From: Prevotella sp.
Lineage (GTDB): Bacteria; Bacteroidota; Bacteroidia; Bacteroidales; Bacteroidaceae
Assembly: GCA_021204565.1 (NCBI GenBank)
Contig: JAJPZE010000027.1
Location: 1 to 6,077, forward strand
DNA length: 6,077 nt
Direction: 5' to 3'
In this document: positions 1 through 6,077 of the stretch, in pieces
Layout of the letters: every line of letters starts with the position of its first letter
Numbering within the stretch: position 1 is the first letter of the stretch
The notes under the pieces: generated by a model
What the model saw: the letters and a program-made list of their open reading frames with translations, nothing else
Databases searched by the model: none
Told to the model about the DNA's origin: nothing
Translations under genes and position numbers: made by a program

Positions 1-591
1 GACATCAGCCCCGAGGAAATAGACGCGGCAATAGATAATCTTTACGCGGGGAACTACAGCATTGAGTGTCATTCGGTGCTTGCCGTAAAGACCGAAGGAA
101 ACGGGGAAACGGCGGAGAGTTATGCCCTTAACGACGTGGCGGTATTAAAGCGTGATACGGCATCGATGATTAGTATCGGCGTAGCGATAGACGGCGAATA
201 TATGGCGACATACCGTGCCGACGGATTGATAGTATCCACTCCGACGGGCAGCACTGCATACGGTTTGTCGAACGGCGGCCCGATAATGTCTCCCGGGGCA
301 CGTACACTTTGCCTGACCGCCGTTGCCCCTCATAGTCTCAATCTTCGCCCCGTCGTGTTAGGCGACGAAGCGGAGATACGAATGAAAGTAGAGAGCCGCA
401 GCCGCAATTTCTTGCTGGCAGTCGACGGGCAAAGCAATACATTGCGTCAGGGCGCGACGGTGGTTGTCAGGAAAGCGCCACATGCAATCGAGATAGTGAA
501 GTTGCCCGGCAAGCGTTACTTCGATACGCTTCGGCAGAAGATGATGTGGGGGGCGGATACGCGCGAAGCGGCGAAAGACGCATTGAGATAA
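1..591 (+). CDS. nadK: NAD kinase, C-terminal part (5' end outside window)
   Basis: Cytoplasmic enzyme that phosphorylates NAD to NADP using ATP or another phosphoryl donor. The reading frame is open from the first base, so the true start lies upstream; the first in-window starts (such as the GTG at 76) are internal. What remains is 196 residues. Visible motifs, numbered from the window edge: N44-D45 in NDVAVLKRD, the acidic/Asn pair that contacts the nicotinamide ribose, and the conserved NAD-binding stretch at residues 74-95 with DGLIVSTPTGSTAY and then GGPI. The C-terminal MMWGAD motif is also what I recall from Bacteroides NAD kinases. Family members are about 290 residues, so roughly 95 N-terminal residues, including the GGDGT motif, are missing. 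Asp replaces the more common Glu at position 45, a conservative change seen elsewhere in the family. The next gene starts 3 bases after the stop, suggesting one transcript. The identification is secure. Confidence 0.96.
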   Translation, partial: DISPEEIDAAIDNLYAGNYSIECHSVLAVKTEGNGETAESYALNDVAVLKRDTASMISIGVAIDGEYMATYRADGLIVSTPTGSTAYGLSNGGPIMSPGARTLCLTAVAPHSLNLRPVVLGDEAEIRMKVESRSRNFLLAVDGQSNTLRQGATVVVRKAPHAIEIVKLPGKRYFDTLRQKMMWGADTREAAKDALR

Positions 592-594
592 CGT

Positions 595-2256
595 ATGTTC
601 GCGTCCCGTTTTTTCAACATTCCGAAAAGCCGTTACGGCACGTCGGCAATAATCAAATGGCTGTGGCGGTCGCTCAAGGGCAATCGGTTGCAGACGGTGT
701 TGAACACCGGTCTCGATATGCTGAACGTAACGGCGAGCTTGCTGTCCGTTTGGGCGATGCAACGTGCGATAGATATTGCGGCGGGGGCGCGGCAGGGCAA
801 TTTGTATCTTGCCGTGGCGGTTATGGGAGCACTGATTATATCGGGCTTCGCCATACGATTGTCCTTAGTGTGGATTAGCAACATCCTCGGCGTAAAGGCT
901 CAGAACCGTATGCAGAGAGAGTTGATACGGCGTTTGTTACGTTCGGAATGGATGTCGCTTCAGAGCAGACATTCGGGAGACGTGATTAACAGATTGGAGT
1001 TGGACGTGCGCACGGTAGTGAATTTCATTACCGAAATATTGCCCGCAACATTCTCTACTGCGTTGTTATTCATCGGCGCTTTCACATATATGTTTTGCAT
1101 GGACCGCTGGTTAGCGGTGGTTACTATTGCGATTATACCTATCGCATTATTATTCAGCAGAATGTATGTCGGACGGATGCGTCAGATGACAAGCGCGGTC
1201 CGCATATCGGACAGCGAAATACAGAGCCTTATGCAAGAGACTGTTCAACAGCGGACGCTGATAAAGTCGTTGGAGGGAGACGGAGAGGTGACGGCGCGGT
1301 TGGAAGAGGTTCAAAGAGGGTTGAGAGATAAGGTGAGGCGGCGGACAAAGTTCAGCATATTCTCGTATTTTGTCCTCAACTTCGGCTTCGCAACGGGTTA
1401 TTTGATTGCATTCTTGTGGGGTGCGTTGCGCTTGGCAGCGCAGTCGTTGTCGTTCGGAGGTATGGTTGCGTTTCTCCAATTGGTATCGCGTTTGCAGAAC
1501 CCTGCCCGTAACATGGCGCACTTCGCCCCCTCGTTTGTCGCCGTGTACACTGCGGCGGAACGGCTGATGGAAATAGAGGAAGACCCGCTTGAAGAGCAGG
1601 GCGAGGCAATCAGTTTGCCCGCTCCGTGCGGCATAAAAATGACTAATGTCAGCTTTGCATATGGCGACAAACCGATTATTAACAACCTCTCGTTCGACTT
1701 CCGCAGCGGGAAATGCACCGCCGTTATCGGCCCCACTGGAGCAGGAAAGACAACAATATTGCGCCTTCTCCTTGCGCTTGTACACCCTTCGCAAGGCACA
1801 ATAGAGATTTATTCATCCATCTGTCCGGCAACGGATATAATCACTGCCCGGCATCGTTCTAACTTTGTTTATGTCCCTCAAGGGAACACTCTCCTCAGCG
1901 GCACGATACGCACTAATCTGCTCCTTGCCGACCATAACGCGACCGAAGAAATGATGACCGACGCTTTGAAACGAAGCTGTGCCGACTTTGTATTTTCCCT
2001 GCCGCAAGGCCTTGATACCCCTTGCTCGGAGCAGGGCGGCGGGTTATCGGAGGGGCAGTGTCAGCGTATCAGTATTGCGCGAGCACTTCTTCGGGGGCGG
2101 AGCATAATGCTGTTCGACGAGGCCACATCGGCGCTCGACCCCGCTACGGAACGTCGTTTGCTGACGAACATTCTTGCATCGAAGGGACACACGATTATAT
2201 TCATAACCCACCGTCCGGCGGCATTGGATTATGCTGATGCCGTTTTAAGGTTATGA
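595..2256 (+). CDS. ABC exporter half-transporter (fused membrane and ATPase domains)
   Basis: A 553-residue inner-membrane protein with an N-terminal type IV exporter membrane domain and a C-terminal ATPase, expected to work as a homodimer that pumps a substrate out of the cytoplasm. Six hydrophobic segments lie at about 34-56, 70-95, 142-166, 171-189, 255-279 and 287-310. The ATPase is complete: A-loop Y356, Walker A GPTGAGKT at 379-386, Q-loop Q429, signature LSEGQ at 484-488 (Glu for the usual third-position Gly), Walker B IMLFDEA with D508 and catalytic E509, D-loop SALD at 512-515 and switch H539. No site is degenerate, which favours a homodimer. The protein ends 14 residues after the switch His, slightly short, and its stop lies in a tandem octamer repeat. 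Start ATG lies 3 bases after the nadK stop, with no Shine-Dalgarno sequence. The substrate cannot be inferred: lipid, peptide or drug are all possible. There is no peptidase C39 domain, arguing against a bacteriocin-processing exporter. Confidence 0.93.
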   Translation: MFASRFFNIPKSRYGTSAIIKWLWRSLKGNRLQTVLNTGLDMLNVTASLLSVWAMQRAIDIAAGARQGNLYLAVAVMGALIISGFAIRLSLVWISNILGVKAQNRMQRELIRRLLRSEWMSLQSRHSGDVINRLELDVRTVVNFITEILPATFSTALLFIGAFTYMFCMDRWLAVVTIAIIPIALLFSRMYVGRMRQMTSAVRISDSEIQSLMQETVQQRTLIKSLEGDGEVTARLEEVQRGLRDKVRRRTKFSIFSYFVLNFGFATGYLIAFLWGALRLAAQSLSFGGMVAFLQLVSRLQNPARNMAHFAPSFVAVYTAAERLMEIEEDPLEEQGEAISLPAPCGIKMTNVSFAYGDKPIINNLSFDFRSGKCTAVIGPTGAGKTTILRLLLALVHPSQGTIEIYSSICPATDIITARHRSNFVYVPQGNTLLSGTIRTNLLLADHNATEEMMTDALKRSCADFVFSLPQGLDTPCSEQGGGLSEGQCQRISIARALLRGRSIMLFDEATSALDPATERRLLTNILASKGHTIIFITHRPAALDYADAVLRL

Positions 2257-2280
2257 GGTTATGAGGTTATGAGGTCATAG
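2249..2280. repeat. Tandem octamer repeat between convergent genes
   Basis: The octamer GGTTATGA occurs three times without change (2249-2256, 2257-2264, 2265-2272). A fourth, degenerate copy, GGTCATAG, follows at 2273-2280. The first copy supplies the TGA stop of the ABC exporter. The third copy, read on the minus strand, supplies the TAA stop of the peptide transporter. The 10 bases between the two coding regions are therefore entirely repeat, with no room for a conventional hairpin terminator. The repeat length is not a multiple of three, but both genes stop in the first intact copy they meet, so changes in copy number would not alter either protein. It looks like slippage-type expansion in a tolerant spot. 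Confidence 0.85.
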
Positions 2281-3817
2281 CACCCAGTTTCTTTACGAGG
2301 GAGAACATCACTATCGCGCTAATCAGGCAAAGGGTAATGAGGATGCCCCAATTGTACATCAGGGGTATCTCGTTCCACAGGCGTGAGGGTATCTGACTTA
2401 GGTAGTTGCCTATTGCCGTGGCGGCGAACCAGCCGCCCATCATAAGCCCCTTATACTTCGGAGGGGCGACGCGGGAGACAAAAGAGATACCCATGGGCGA
2501 GAGGAACAGCTCCGCGATGGTTAATGTAAAATATGTCGTAATCAGCCAACCGGGAGAAAGGATATTCTGATTTCCCTCGCCGAGATCCATCGGAGAGATC
2601 AAGCCGGTTGACGCGAGAGTGATTACTCCGAAGCCGACAGCGGCGACAAGCATTCCCCAAGCTATGCGCATCGGCGCGCTGACCTCGTGCCCGCGATTGG
2701 CAAGAGCACCGAAGAGAACCATACTGAAGGGCGTTAAGGCGATGACGAAGAAAGGATTGAACTGTTGGAAATCGGAGGGCTGGGCCTGTACGGTGTTGTC
2801 CATAAGGATGAATAAGGTGTACGCCACCGCCCAGAGACATAACGTTATCACTCCGCAGATTACTCTTGTGCGCCGGTGTTTCGACTGAAAGGCGGAGAAA
2901 CAAGTGTACACCGACGCAGCAATGAACGCCAAAGAGAAGATATTAAACCCGATACGGAGCGGACCGGTAACGGTCAGATCGGTGTACTTCTTAGCGAAGA
3001 ACGTGAGGGCCGACCCGTTCTGATGAAACGCCATCCAGAAGAAAATAACCACCGCGAAGACAAGTAAGAGGGCGACCACGCGGTCCTTTGTCTGCTTGGG
3101 AGTCAACTCCTCGACAGCCACGTGCATGTCTTTCGCCTGACGTACGTTTACATCCGCGTGTTTATACCACGAGCGGAAAGCGAAATAGATGATAACGGAG
3201 ATAATGAGCGAGACGCACGCCACGCCGAAACAAAGCCCGTACGCGCCGTACAAGGCATTAAGGTAATCCGGGCTGTAGTTTGCCGCGTCGTATTCAAAAC
3301 CGAAATTCCCGAGGTATAAATTGGTAATCCATTTCGCCATGGCGGGGGCGAACATCGCGCCGATATTTATCGCCATATAAAACAAGGAGAACGCCGCGTC
3401 GCGCCGTGAGGAGTATTTCGGATCGTCGTAAAGATTGCCGACAAGCACTTGCAGGTTGCCTTTGAACAAGCCCGTGCCTAACGAGACGCACGCCAAGCCG
3501 CCGTACATTGTCAGCTGTCCGGTAAGGTCCGCCGCCGTGGGAACGGCGAGGCAGAAGTATCCGGCGAACATTGTTGCGAAGCCGATTGTTACGCATTTGC
3601 CGTATCCAATCTTATCGGCAAGGATGCCGCCTAACAGGGGGGAGAAGTAAACAACGGCGAGGAAGATGGCGTAAACGTTGCCCGCCTGCGCCTCCGACCA
3701 GCCGAATTTCGCCTGCATGAACAATGTGAATATCGCCAGCATCGTGTAGTAACCGAAGCGTTCGCCCGTGTTGGCAAGCGAGAGAACATATAGTCCTTTG
3801 GGTTGACCTTCAAACAT
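2267..3817 (-). CDS. POT/PTR-family proton-coupled oligopeptide transporter
   Basis: Inner-membrane major facilitator of the proton-dependent oligopeptide transporter family, predicted to import di- and tripeptides with protons. The 516 residues show about 14 hydrophobic segments, the usual bacterial POT topology, with a charged cytoplasmic loop near 214-246. Family marks: ERFGYY at 19-24, the GTGLFKGN segment with K119 in helix 4, the PTR2 signature FSLFYMAINIGAMF at 143-156, FWMAFHQNGSA at 260-270, FNPFF at 353-357, and AELFLSPMG at 435-443, whose E436 sits where POT proteins have a helix-10 glutamate that binds the peptide amino terminus. The first glutamate of the ExxER proton-coupling motif is Asn (N16-T-G-E19-R20). 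Start MFEGQPKGLY matches the family N-terminus as I recall it from Bacteroidota. There is no Shine-Dalgarno sequence and the leader is very AT-rich. It lies 61 bases after the barrel gene and may be cotranscribed. A peptide role is likely, but other POT substrates cannot be excluded. Confidence 0.93.
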   Translation of the reverse strand: MFEGQPKGLYVLSLANTGERFGYYTMLAIFTLFMQAKFGWSEAQAGNVYAIFLAVVYFSPLLGGILADKIGYGKCVTIGFATMFAGYFCLAVPTAADLTGQLTMYGGLACVSLGTGLFKGNLQVLVGNLYDDPKYSSRRDAAFSLFYMAINIGAMFAPAMAKWITNLYLGNFGFEYDAANYSPDYLNALYGAYGLCFGVACVSLIISVIIYFAFRSWYKHADVNVRQAKDMHVAVEELTPKQTKDRVVALLLVFAVVIFFWMAFHQNGSALTFFAKKYTDLTVTGPLRIGFNIFSLAFIAASVYTCFSAFQSKHRRTRVICGVITLCLWAVAYTLFILMDNTVQAQPSDFQQFNPFFVIALTPFSMVLFGALANRGHEVSAPMRIAWGMLVAAVGFGVITLASTGLISPMDLGEGNQNILSPGWLITTYFTLTIAELFLSPMGISFVSRVAPPKYKGLMMGGWFAATAIGNYLSQIPSRLWNEIPLMYNWGILITLCLISAIVMFSLVKKLGAMTS

Positions 3818-3878
3818 AGATAGATTATAATTATTAATTGTCAGACAGATTTTATAATACGTCTCATTAGAATACTTC
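3818..3878 (-). other. AT-rich gap upstream of the peptide transporter
   Basis: This 61-base gap separates the barrel gene from the POT gene on the same strand. It is much richer in A and T than the coding DNA around it. It includes a small AT-only palindrome (AATTA-T-TAATT, 3829-3839). I see no TAnnTTTG -7 box, no GC-rich stem followed by a T-run, and no Shine-Dalgarno sequence. It may be an unstructured leader that helps ribosome access, as AT-rich leaders do in Bacteroidota, or may hide a weak promoter. Whether transcription continues through it from the upstream pair is undecided. Confidence 0.5.
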
Positions 3879-4634
3879 TCAGGGGCTCTTTCGTCCGGTA
3901 ACGTCGACTAACCACGCGACTTTGACGGTGATTGCCGACTGGTTGGTCTTCCCGAAATAGTCGCTCTTGGTTGCCCCGTAGATATTCGCCAGGCCGAGAT
4001 AGTAGCGCACGTCGAGGCGGAAATGCCCCAGCGCGGGGTGCGAGTACTCCGTTCCGAGTCCGGCACATATACCATAGTCGAACTTCTTCTCTACGGGCAT
4101 GTCGTATTGTGCGGTGGTTTTATTGGCGCGGTCGGCGACGTTCATTGTTTCGGTAGTGAAGTTCGTGCGTGTCGATTCCGAAAGATACAGTCCGAATTGG
4201 GGTCCGGCGTAAAAGAAGAAAGAGAAGCCTTTGACCTCCTTACCCCAAGCCAAATGCGCCATAATCGGCATCTGCACGTAGGTTATCCGGCGGTCGTAAA
4301 ACTCCGCTTCGCCCGTCTCCTGATTGACAACGGGCTCCGAATTGATGGTCAGGATGTTCTCGCTCCACCCCGCTTGCGCCCAGTTTATCTCCGCCGCGAG
4401 AGAGCATAACGCGGTGAAATACTTCTCGCTCGTATAGCGTAAAGAGAGCCCTCCCGTGTATCCGCCAAACAGTTTTGTAGTTACCTTGGGGGAGAAGCCG
4501 ACGCTCGTGAGCGTGTATCCGCCGTTCACTCCAACGGCGAACACGTTGCGGTACTCCCCTATTTGCGCCTTTGTTGAAAGGGAAAACAAGAAAAGAAGAG
4601 CTAAGAAGACGAAGCGCGCGAGGCAAACTCTCAT
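3879..4634 (-). CDS. Outer-membrane beta-barrel protein, PorT-like/porin family
   Basis: A 251-residue predicted outer-membrane protein of the small-barrel type (OMP_b-brl_2-like). The N-terminus is a clear Sec signal peptide: MRVCLAR, then a hydrophobic run at about 8-20, then STKA with likely cleavage before Q24. The mature part is a series of alternating hydrophobic/polar strands with aromatic belts, for example VFAVGVNGGYTL (31-42), YTGGLSLRYTS (59-69), ITYVQMPIMAHLAW (117-130), FSFFFYAGPQFGLYLS (137-152), YGICAGLGTEYS (187-198), FRLDVRYYLGL (205-215) and SAITVKVAWLV (233-243). About eight strands can be counted. I chose ATG 4634, 4 bases after the upstream stop, over an in-frame TTG at 4658 that would overlap the previous gene and lengthen the signal. 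A polar tail, VDVTGRKSP, follows the last strand. The broad family also holds the type IX secretion component PorT, but I see no specific match, so secretion is not claimed. Confidence 0.85.
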   Translation of the reverse strand: MRVCLARFVFLALLFLFSLSTKAQIGEYRNVFAVGVNGGYTLTSVGFSPKVTTKLFGGYTGGLSLRYTSEKYFTALCSLAAEINWAQAGWSENILTINSEPVVNQETGEAEFYDRRITYVQMPIMAHLAWGKEVKGFSFFFYAGPQFGLYLSESTRTNFTTETMNVADRANKTTAQYDMPVEKKFDYGICAGLGTEYSHPALGHFRLDVRYYLGLANIYGATKSDYFGKTNQSAITVKVAWLVDVTGRKSP

Positions 4635-4638
4635 ACCG

Positions 4639-5979
4639 TCAGAACGAGATTGTTTCAATCACTCCGTCGCGTTTATAATGCACGAGTTGGAATGCCTTGT
4701 TAATCATTCCCCCGCTTTCAGCCGCGGGAGAGAAGCGCAGGGGTGTTTGCATGGGGCGGTATGCCGACTCCGCCGCCGTGCCGCGGAACGCCACTCCGCT
4801 ATTCTGTAAGCCGCGAAGAAAGAATTGGGCGTGGTCGAAGCCCGTAAGAGCAAAGCGGGGCAAATACTGCTCCTGCATCGTCTCCGAGAAGCGGCTAACG
4901 TATCCTGACGTGAATGACGCTACGCGCGTTATGCCCTTATAATAATAAAAGGTAGAGGGGATGTAGGTGTCGTATTTATTGAATAACTCCCGATAGGTAC
5001 TCTCGTACATCAGCCATTCCGTATAACCGAATATAGATACTTGCATTTCCGGCGCAGCCGCCATTAACTCGTTAAGCCGCCGAAATACAAGATTAAGCTC
5101 CGGGGAGTGTGCGGTGTCAAGAATAACAACGTTTGCAGCATTGGCTTTGAACGCGGCGAGGAACTCGGTATCGCTTGCGTTAAGCGCAACCGCCCGCGGG
5201 GTTATGCCTTTGGCGTGCAACTCATTTGTCAATCGGGCGATAAAGTCCGTCTTGCCCATAGATGTCTCGCCGGAGCGGATGACGACGGGGCGGGCGTCCT
5301 TGAAACGGCTGATAAACGCGTCGGCAGCCCGGATATTGAGATGTTCGGAGCTCTGATATACCTGCCAGACGTGGTCATTCGTGTTGACGTCGTCGGCGGT
5401 TATAGAGAACGGGATGACGAGTTTGATATCGTTCTTTCGGCAGAAGTCCGCCAGCGGTTTTACTTGTTTGGTATACAGCGGACCGAAGATTATGTCGGTT
5501 TTGCGTGCGTTGGCGTCAAGCAAAACGGTTCGTATGTCGGCATTGATATCCACGTTCCATGCGTACACATCAATATTGAAGCCCTCGTGTCTGAGGGAGT
5601 CGCACGCAATAAGCAACCCGCGATAATATTCCGCCATGCGCCGCCCGTCGCCGTCATTATTATGCAGGGGCAACATCACACCCATACTTATCTTGCCCGC
5701 CGACTTGAGGCCCGACGCTTTCGGACTTGCTTTATCCGCTTTCGGTTGGGGGATAAAGACGGTGTCGCCTTTTTTTAATACAAAGTCGGGAGCTTTCATT
5801 TCGGGGTTCACCTCAATAAGTTCCTCAACGCTGATGCCGTATGCGTGCGCTATTCCGTATATAGTGTCTTTTTTCTTTACCTTATATATATCTCTCCAAG
5901 CGTTGTTTTGCGCCGCCGCTTCTATTGCTATAAGAACCGAAAGGAGAAGCGGAAACAAATATTTATAAATGCGAAACAT
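4639..5979 (-). CDS. Secreted LysM-domain protein with periplasmic-binding fold
   Basis: A 446-residue predicted periplasmic protein. A signal peptide (K6, then a hydrophobic run at about 8-20) ends in EAAA with likely cleavage before Q24; no lipobox cysteine is present. One LysM domain follows at about 31-77 (KVKKKDTIYGIAHAYGIS, ending GDTVFIPQ), expected to bind peptidoglycan glycan chains. A short Lys/Ser/Ala-rich linker (78-96) leads to a type 1 periplasmic-binding-protein fold at about 97-446, with an opening strand KISMGVMLPL, a DIIFGPLYT segment at 162-170 and IKLVIPFS at 185-192, as in branched-chain amino-acid binding proteins and the penicillin-binding-protein activator LpoA. No ABC permease or ATPase for amino-acid uptake is nearby, so a wall-sensing or scaffold role is more likely than nutrient capture; this is inference. 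Start ATG 5979 is supported by the signal peptide. A purine-rich AAAAAGG lies shortly upstream. The barrel gene begins 4 bases after its stop. Confidence 0.88.
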   Translation of the reverse strand: MFRIYKYLFPLLLSVLIAIEAAAQNNAWRDIYKVKKKDTIYGIAHAYGISVEELIEVNPEMKAPDFVLKKGDTVFIPQPKADKASPKASGLKSAGKISMGVMLPLHNNDGDGRRMAEYYRGLLIACDSLRHEGFNIDVYAWNVDINADIRTVLLDANARKTDIIFGPLYTKQVKPLADFCRKNDIKLVIPFSITADDVNTNDHVWQVYQSSEHLNIRAADAFISRFKDARPVVIRSGETSMGKTDFIARLTNELHAKGITPRAVALNASDTEFLAAFKANAANVVILDTAHSPELNLVFRRLNELMAAAPEMQVSIFGYTEWLMYESTYRELFNKYDTYIPSTFYYYKGITRVASFTSGYVSRFSETMQEQYLPRFALTGFDHAQFFLRGLQNSGVAFRGTAAESAYRPMQTPLRFSPAAESGGMINKAFQLVHYKRDGVIETISF

Positions 5980-6004
5980 ACGTGCCTTTTTGTATATCTA
6001 ACTG

Positions 6005-6036
6005 CAAAAATAATAAGATTAAGGTACATCTGTCAA
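6005..6036 (-). promoter_or_regulatory. Bacteroidota-type promoter for the LysM/barrel genes
   Basis: On the minus strand a -7 box TATTTTTG (6005-6012) matches the Bacteroidota consensus TAnnTTTG. A TTG (6034-6036), 21 bases further upstream, fits the -33 element TTTG in core and spacing. Transcription would start at about 5998-6001, giving a leader of roughly 20 bases before ATG 5979. This promoter would drive the LysM gene, the barrel gene and perhaps the peptide transporter. Confidence 0.6.
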
Positions 6037-6046
6037 CAATTCTCTC

Positions 6047-6054
6047 TATTTTTG
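6047..6054 (+). promoter_or_regulatory. Possible divergent promoter -7 box pointing out of the window
   Basis: TATTTTTG on the plus strand matches the Bacteroidota -7 consensus and is followed by CA, as is the minus-strand copy. No good TTTG lies about 20 bases upstream, where the -33 element is expected, so support is weaker than for the minus-strand promoter. No start codon with a convincing reading frame follows in the remaining 23 bases; any gene it serves begins outside the window. Confidence 0.4.
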
Positions 6055-6077
6055 CACGATACACCTATATAATATGC

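Larger units (their letters stand above)
6003..6056. repeat. 10-base inverted repeat formed by two -7 boxes
   Basis: TGCAAAAATA (6003-6012) and TATTTTTGCA (6047-6056) are perfect reverse complements 34 bases apart. Each arm contains a TAttTTTG box reading outwards. The simplest explanation is two back-to-back promoters whose upstream elements interleave in the AT-rich spacer, but the symmetry would also suit a dimeric regulator. Confidence 0.55.

Noticed and set aside
130..135. Asp instead of Glu in the NAD kinase Asn-Glu pair as a possible defect
   Set aside because: The change keeps the acid, also occurs in other NAD kinases, and all surrounding motifs are intact.
358..762. Minus-strand open frame across the nadK/ABC junction
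   Set aside because: It covers two strongly supported plus-strand genes and has no family features.
1150..1794. 214-codon open frame on the minus strand inside the ABC exporter
   Set aside because: It is antisense to conserved membrane and Walker A regions. Its product is rich in Arg, Cys and His with no domain, as expected of a shadow frame.
3829..3839. AT-only palindrome as a terminator between the barrel and POT genes
   Set aside because: A five-base stem of A-T pairs with a one-base loop cannot form a stable hairpin, and no T-run follows on the minus strand.
4635..4658. Upstream TTG start for the barrel protein (eight extra residues)
   Set aside because: A GGAG-like sequence lies near it, but it would overlap the preceding gene by 20 bases and add polar residues before an already good signal peptide. 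The ATG at 4634 needs neither.
5107..5778. 223-codon open frame on the plus strand opposite the LysM gene
   Set aside because: The opposite strand encodes a protein with a signal peptide, a LysM domain and a binding fold. The translation of this frame has no recognisable domain, signal or family pattern, and no promoter precedes it.

Overview
The window looks like ordinary chromosomal DNA from a member of Bacteroidota, most likely Bacteroidales. Four things point there. The peptide transporter belongs to the 'ANTGERFGYY' branch that I associate with this phylum. A LysM/periplasmic-binding-fold protein is followed directly by a PorT-like outer-membrane barrel. Promoters have the TAnnTTTG -7 box typical of the phylum. 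Most start codons have no clear Shine-Dalgarno sequence. Base composition is fairly balanced and even along the window, and I see no phage, insertion sequence, CRISPR array, tRNA or rRNA.

Layout, left to right. Positions 1-591 (+) hold the C-terminal two thirds of NAD kinase, cut by the window edge. After 3 bases comes a complete half-size ABC exporter (595-2256, +), so the two are probably one transcript. This block meets the leftward block tail to tail: the two stop codons lie in the same short tandem octamer repeat (2249-2280) and the coding regions are 10 bases apart. The leftward block is read from right to left. It starts with a LysM plus periplasmic-binding-fold envelope protein (5979-4639), continues 4 bases later with an 8-strand-type outer-membrane beta-barrel protein (4634-3879), and after a 61-base AT-rich gap ends with a POT-family proton-coupled peptide transporter (3817-2267). 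A Bacteroidota-type promoter lies just upstream of the LysM gene. A second, mirror-image -7 box points out of the right edge, so another gene probably diverges from there.

How the genes may work together: the LysM protein and the barrel are tightly coupled and probably act together in the cell envelope, one in the periplasm bound to peptidoglycan and one in the outer membrane. The POT transporter takes up di- and tripeptides across the inner membrane, which fits an amino-acid-fermenting lifestyle. NAD kinase makes NADP, and the substrate of the ABC exporter cannot be read from sequence. I found no clearly new system. The best leads are the LysM/barrel pair, the changed proton-coupling motif of the peptide transporter, the octamer repeat shared by two stop codons, and the mirror-image promoters at the right edge.
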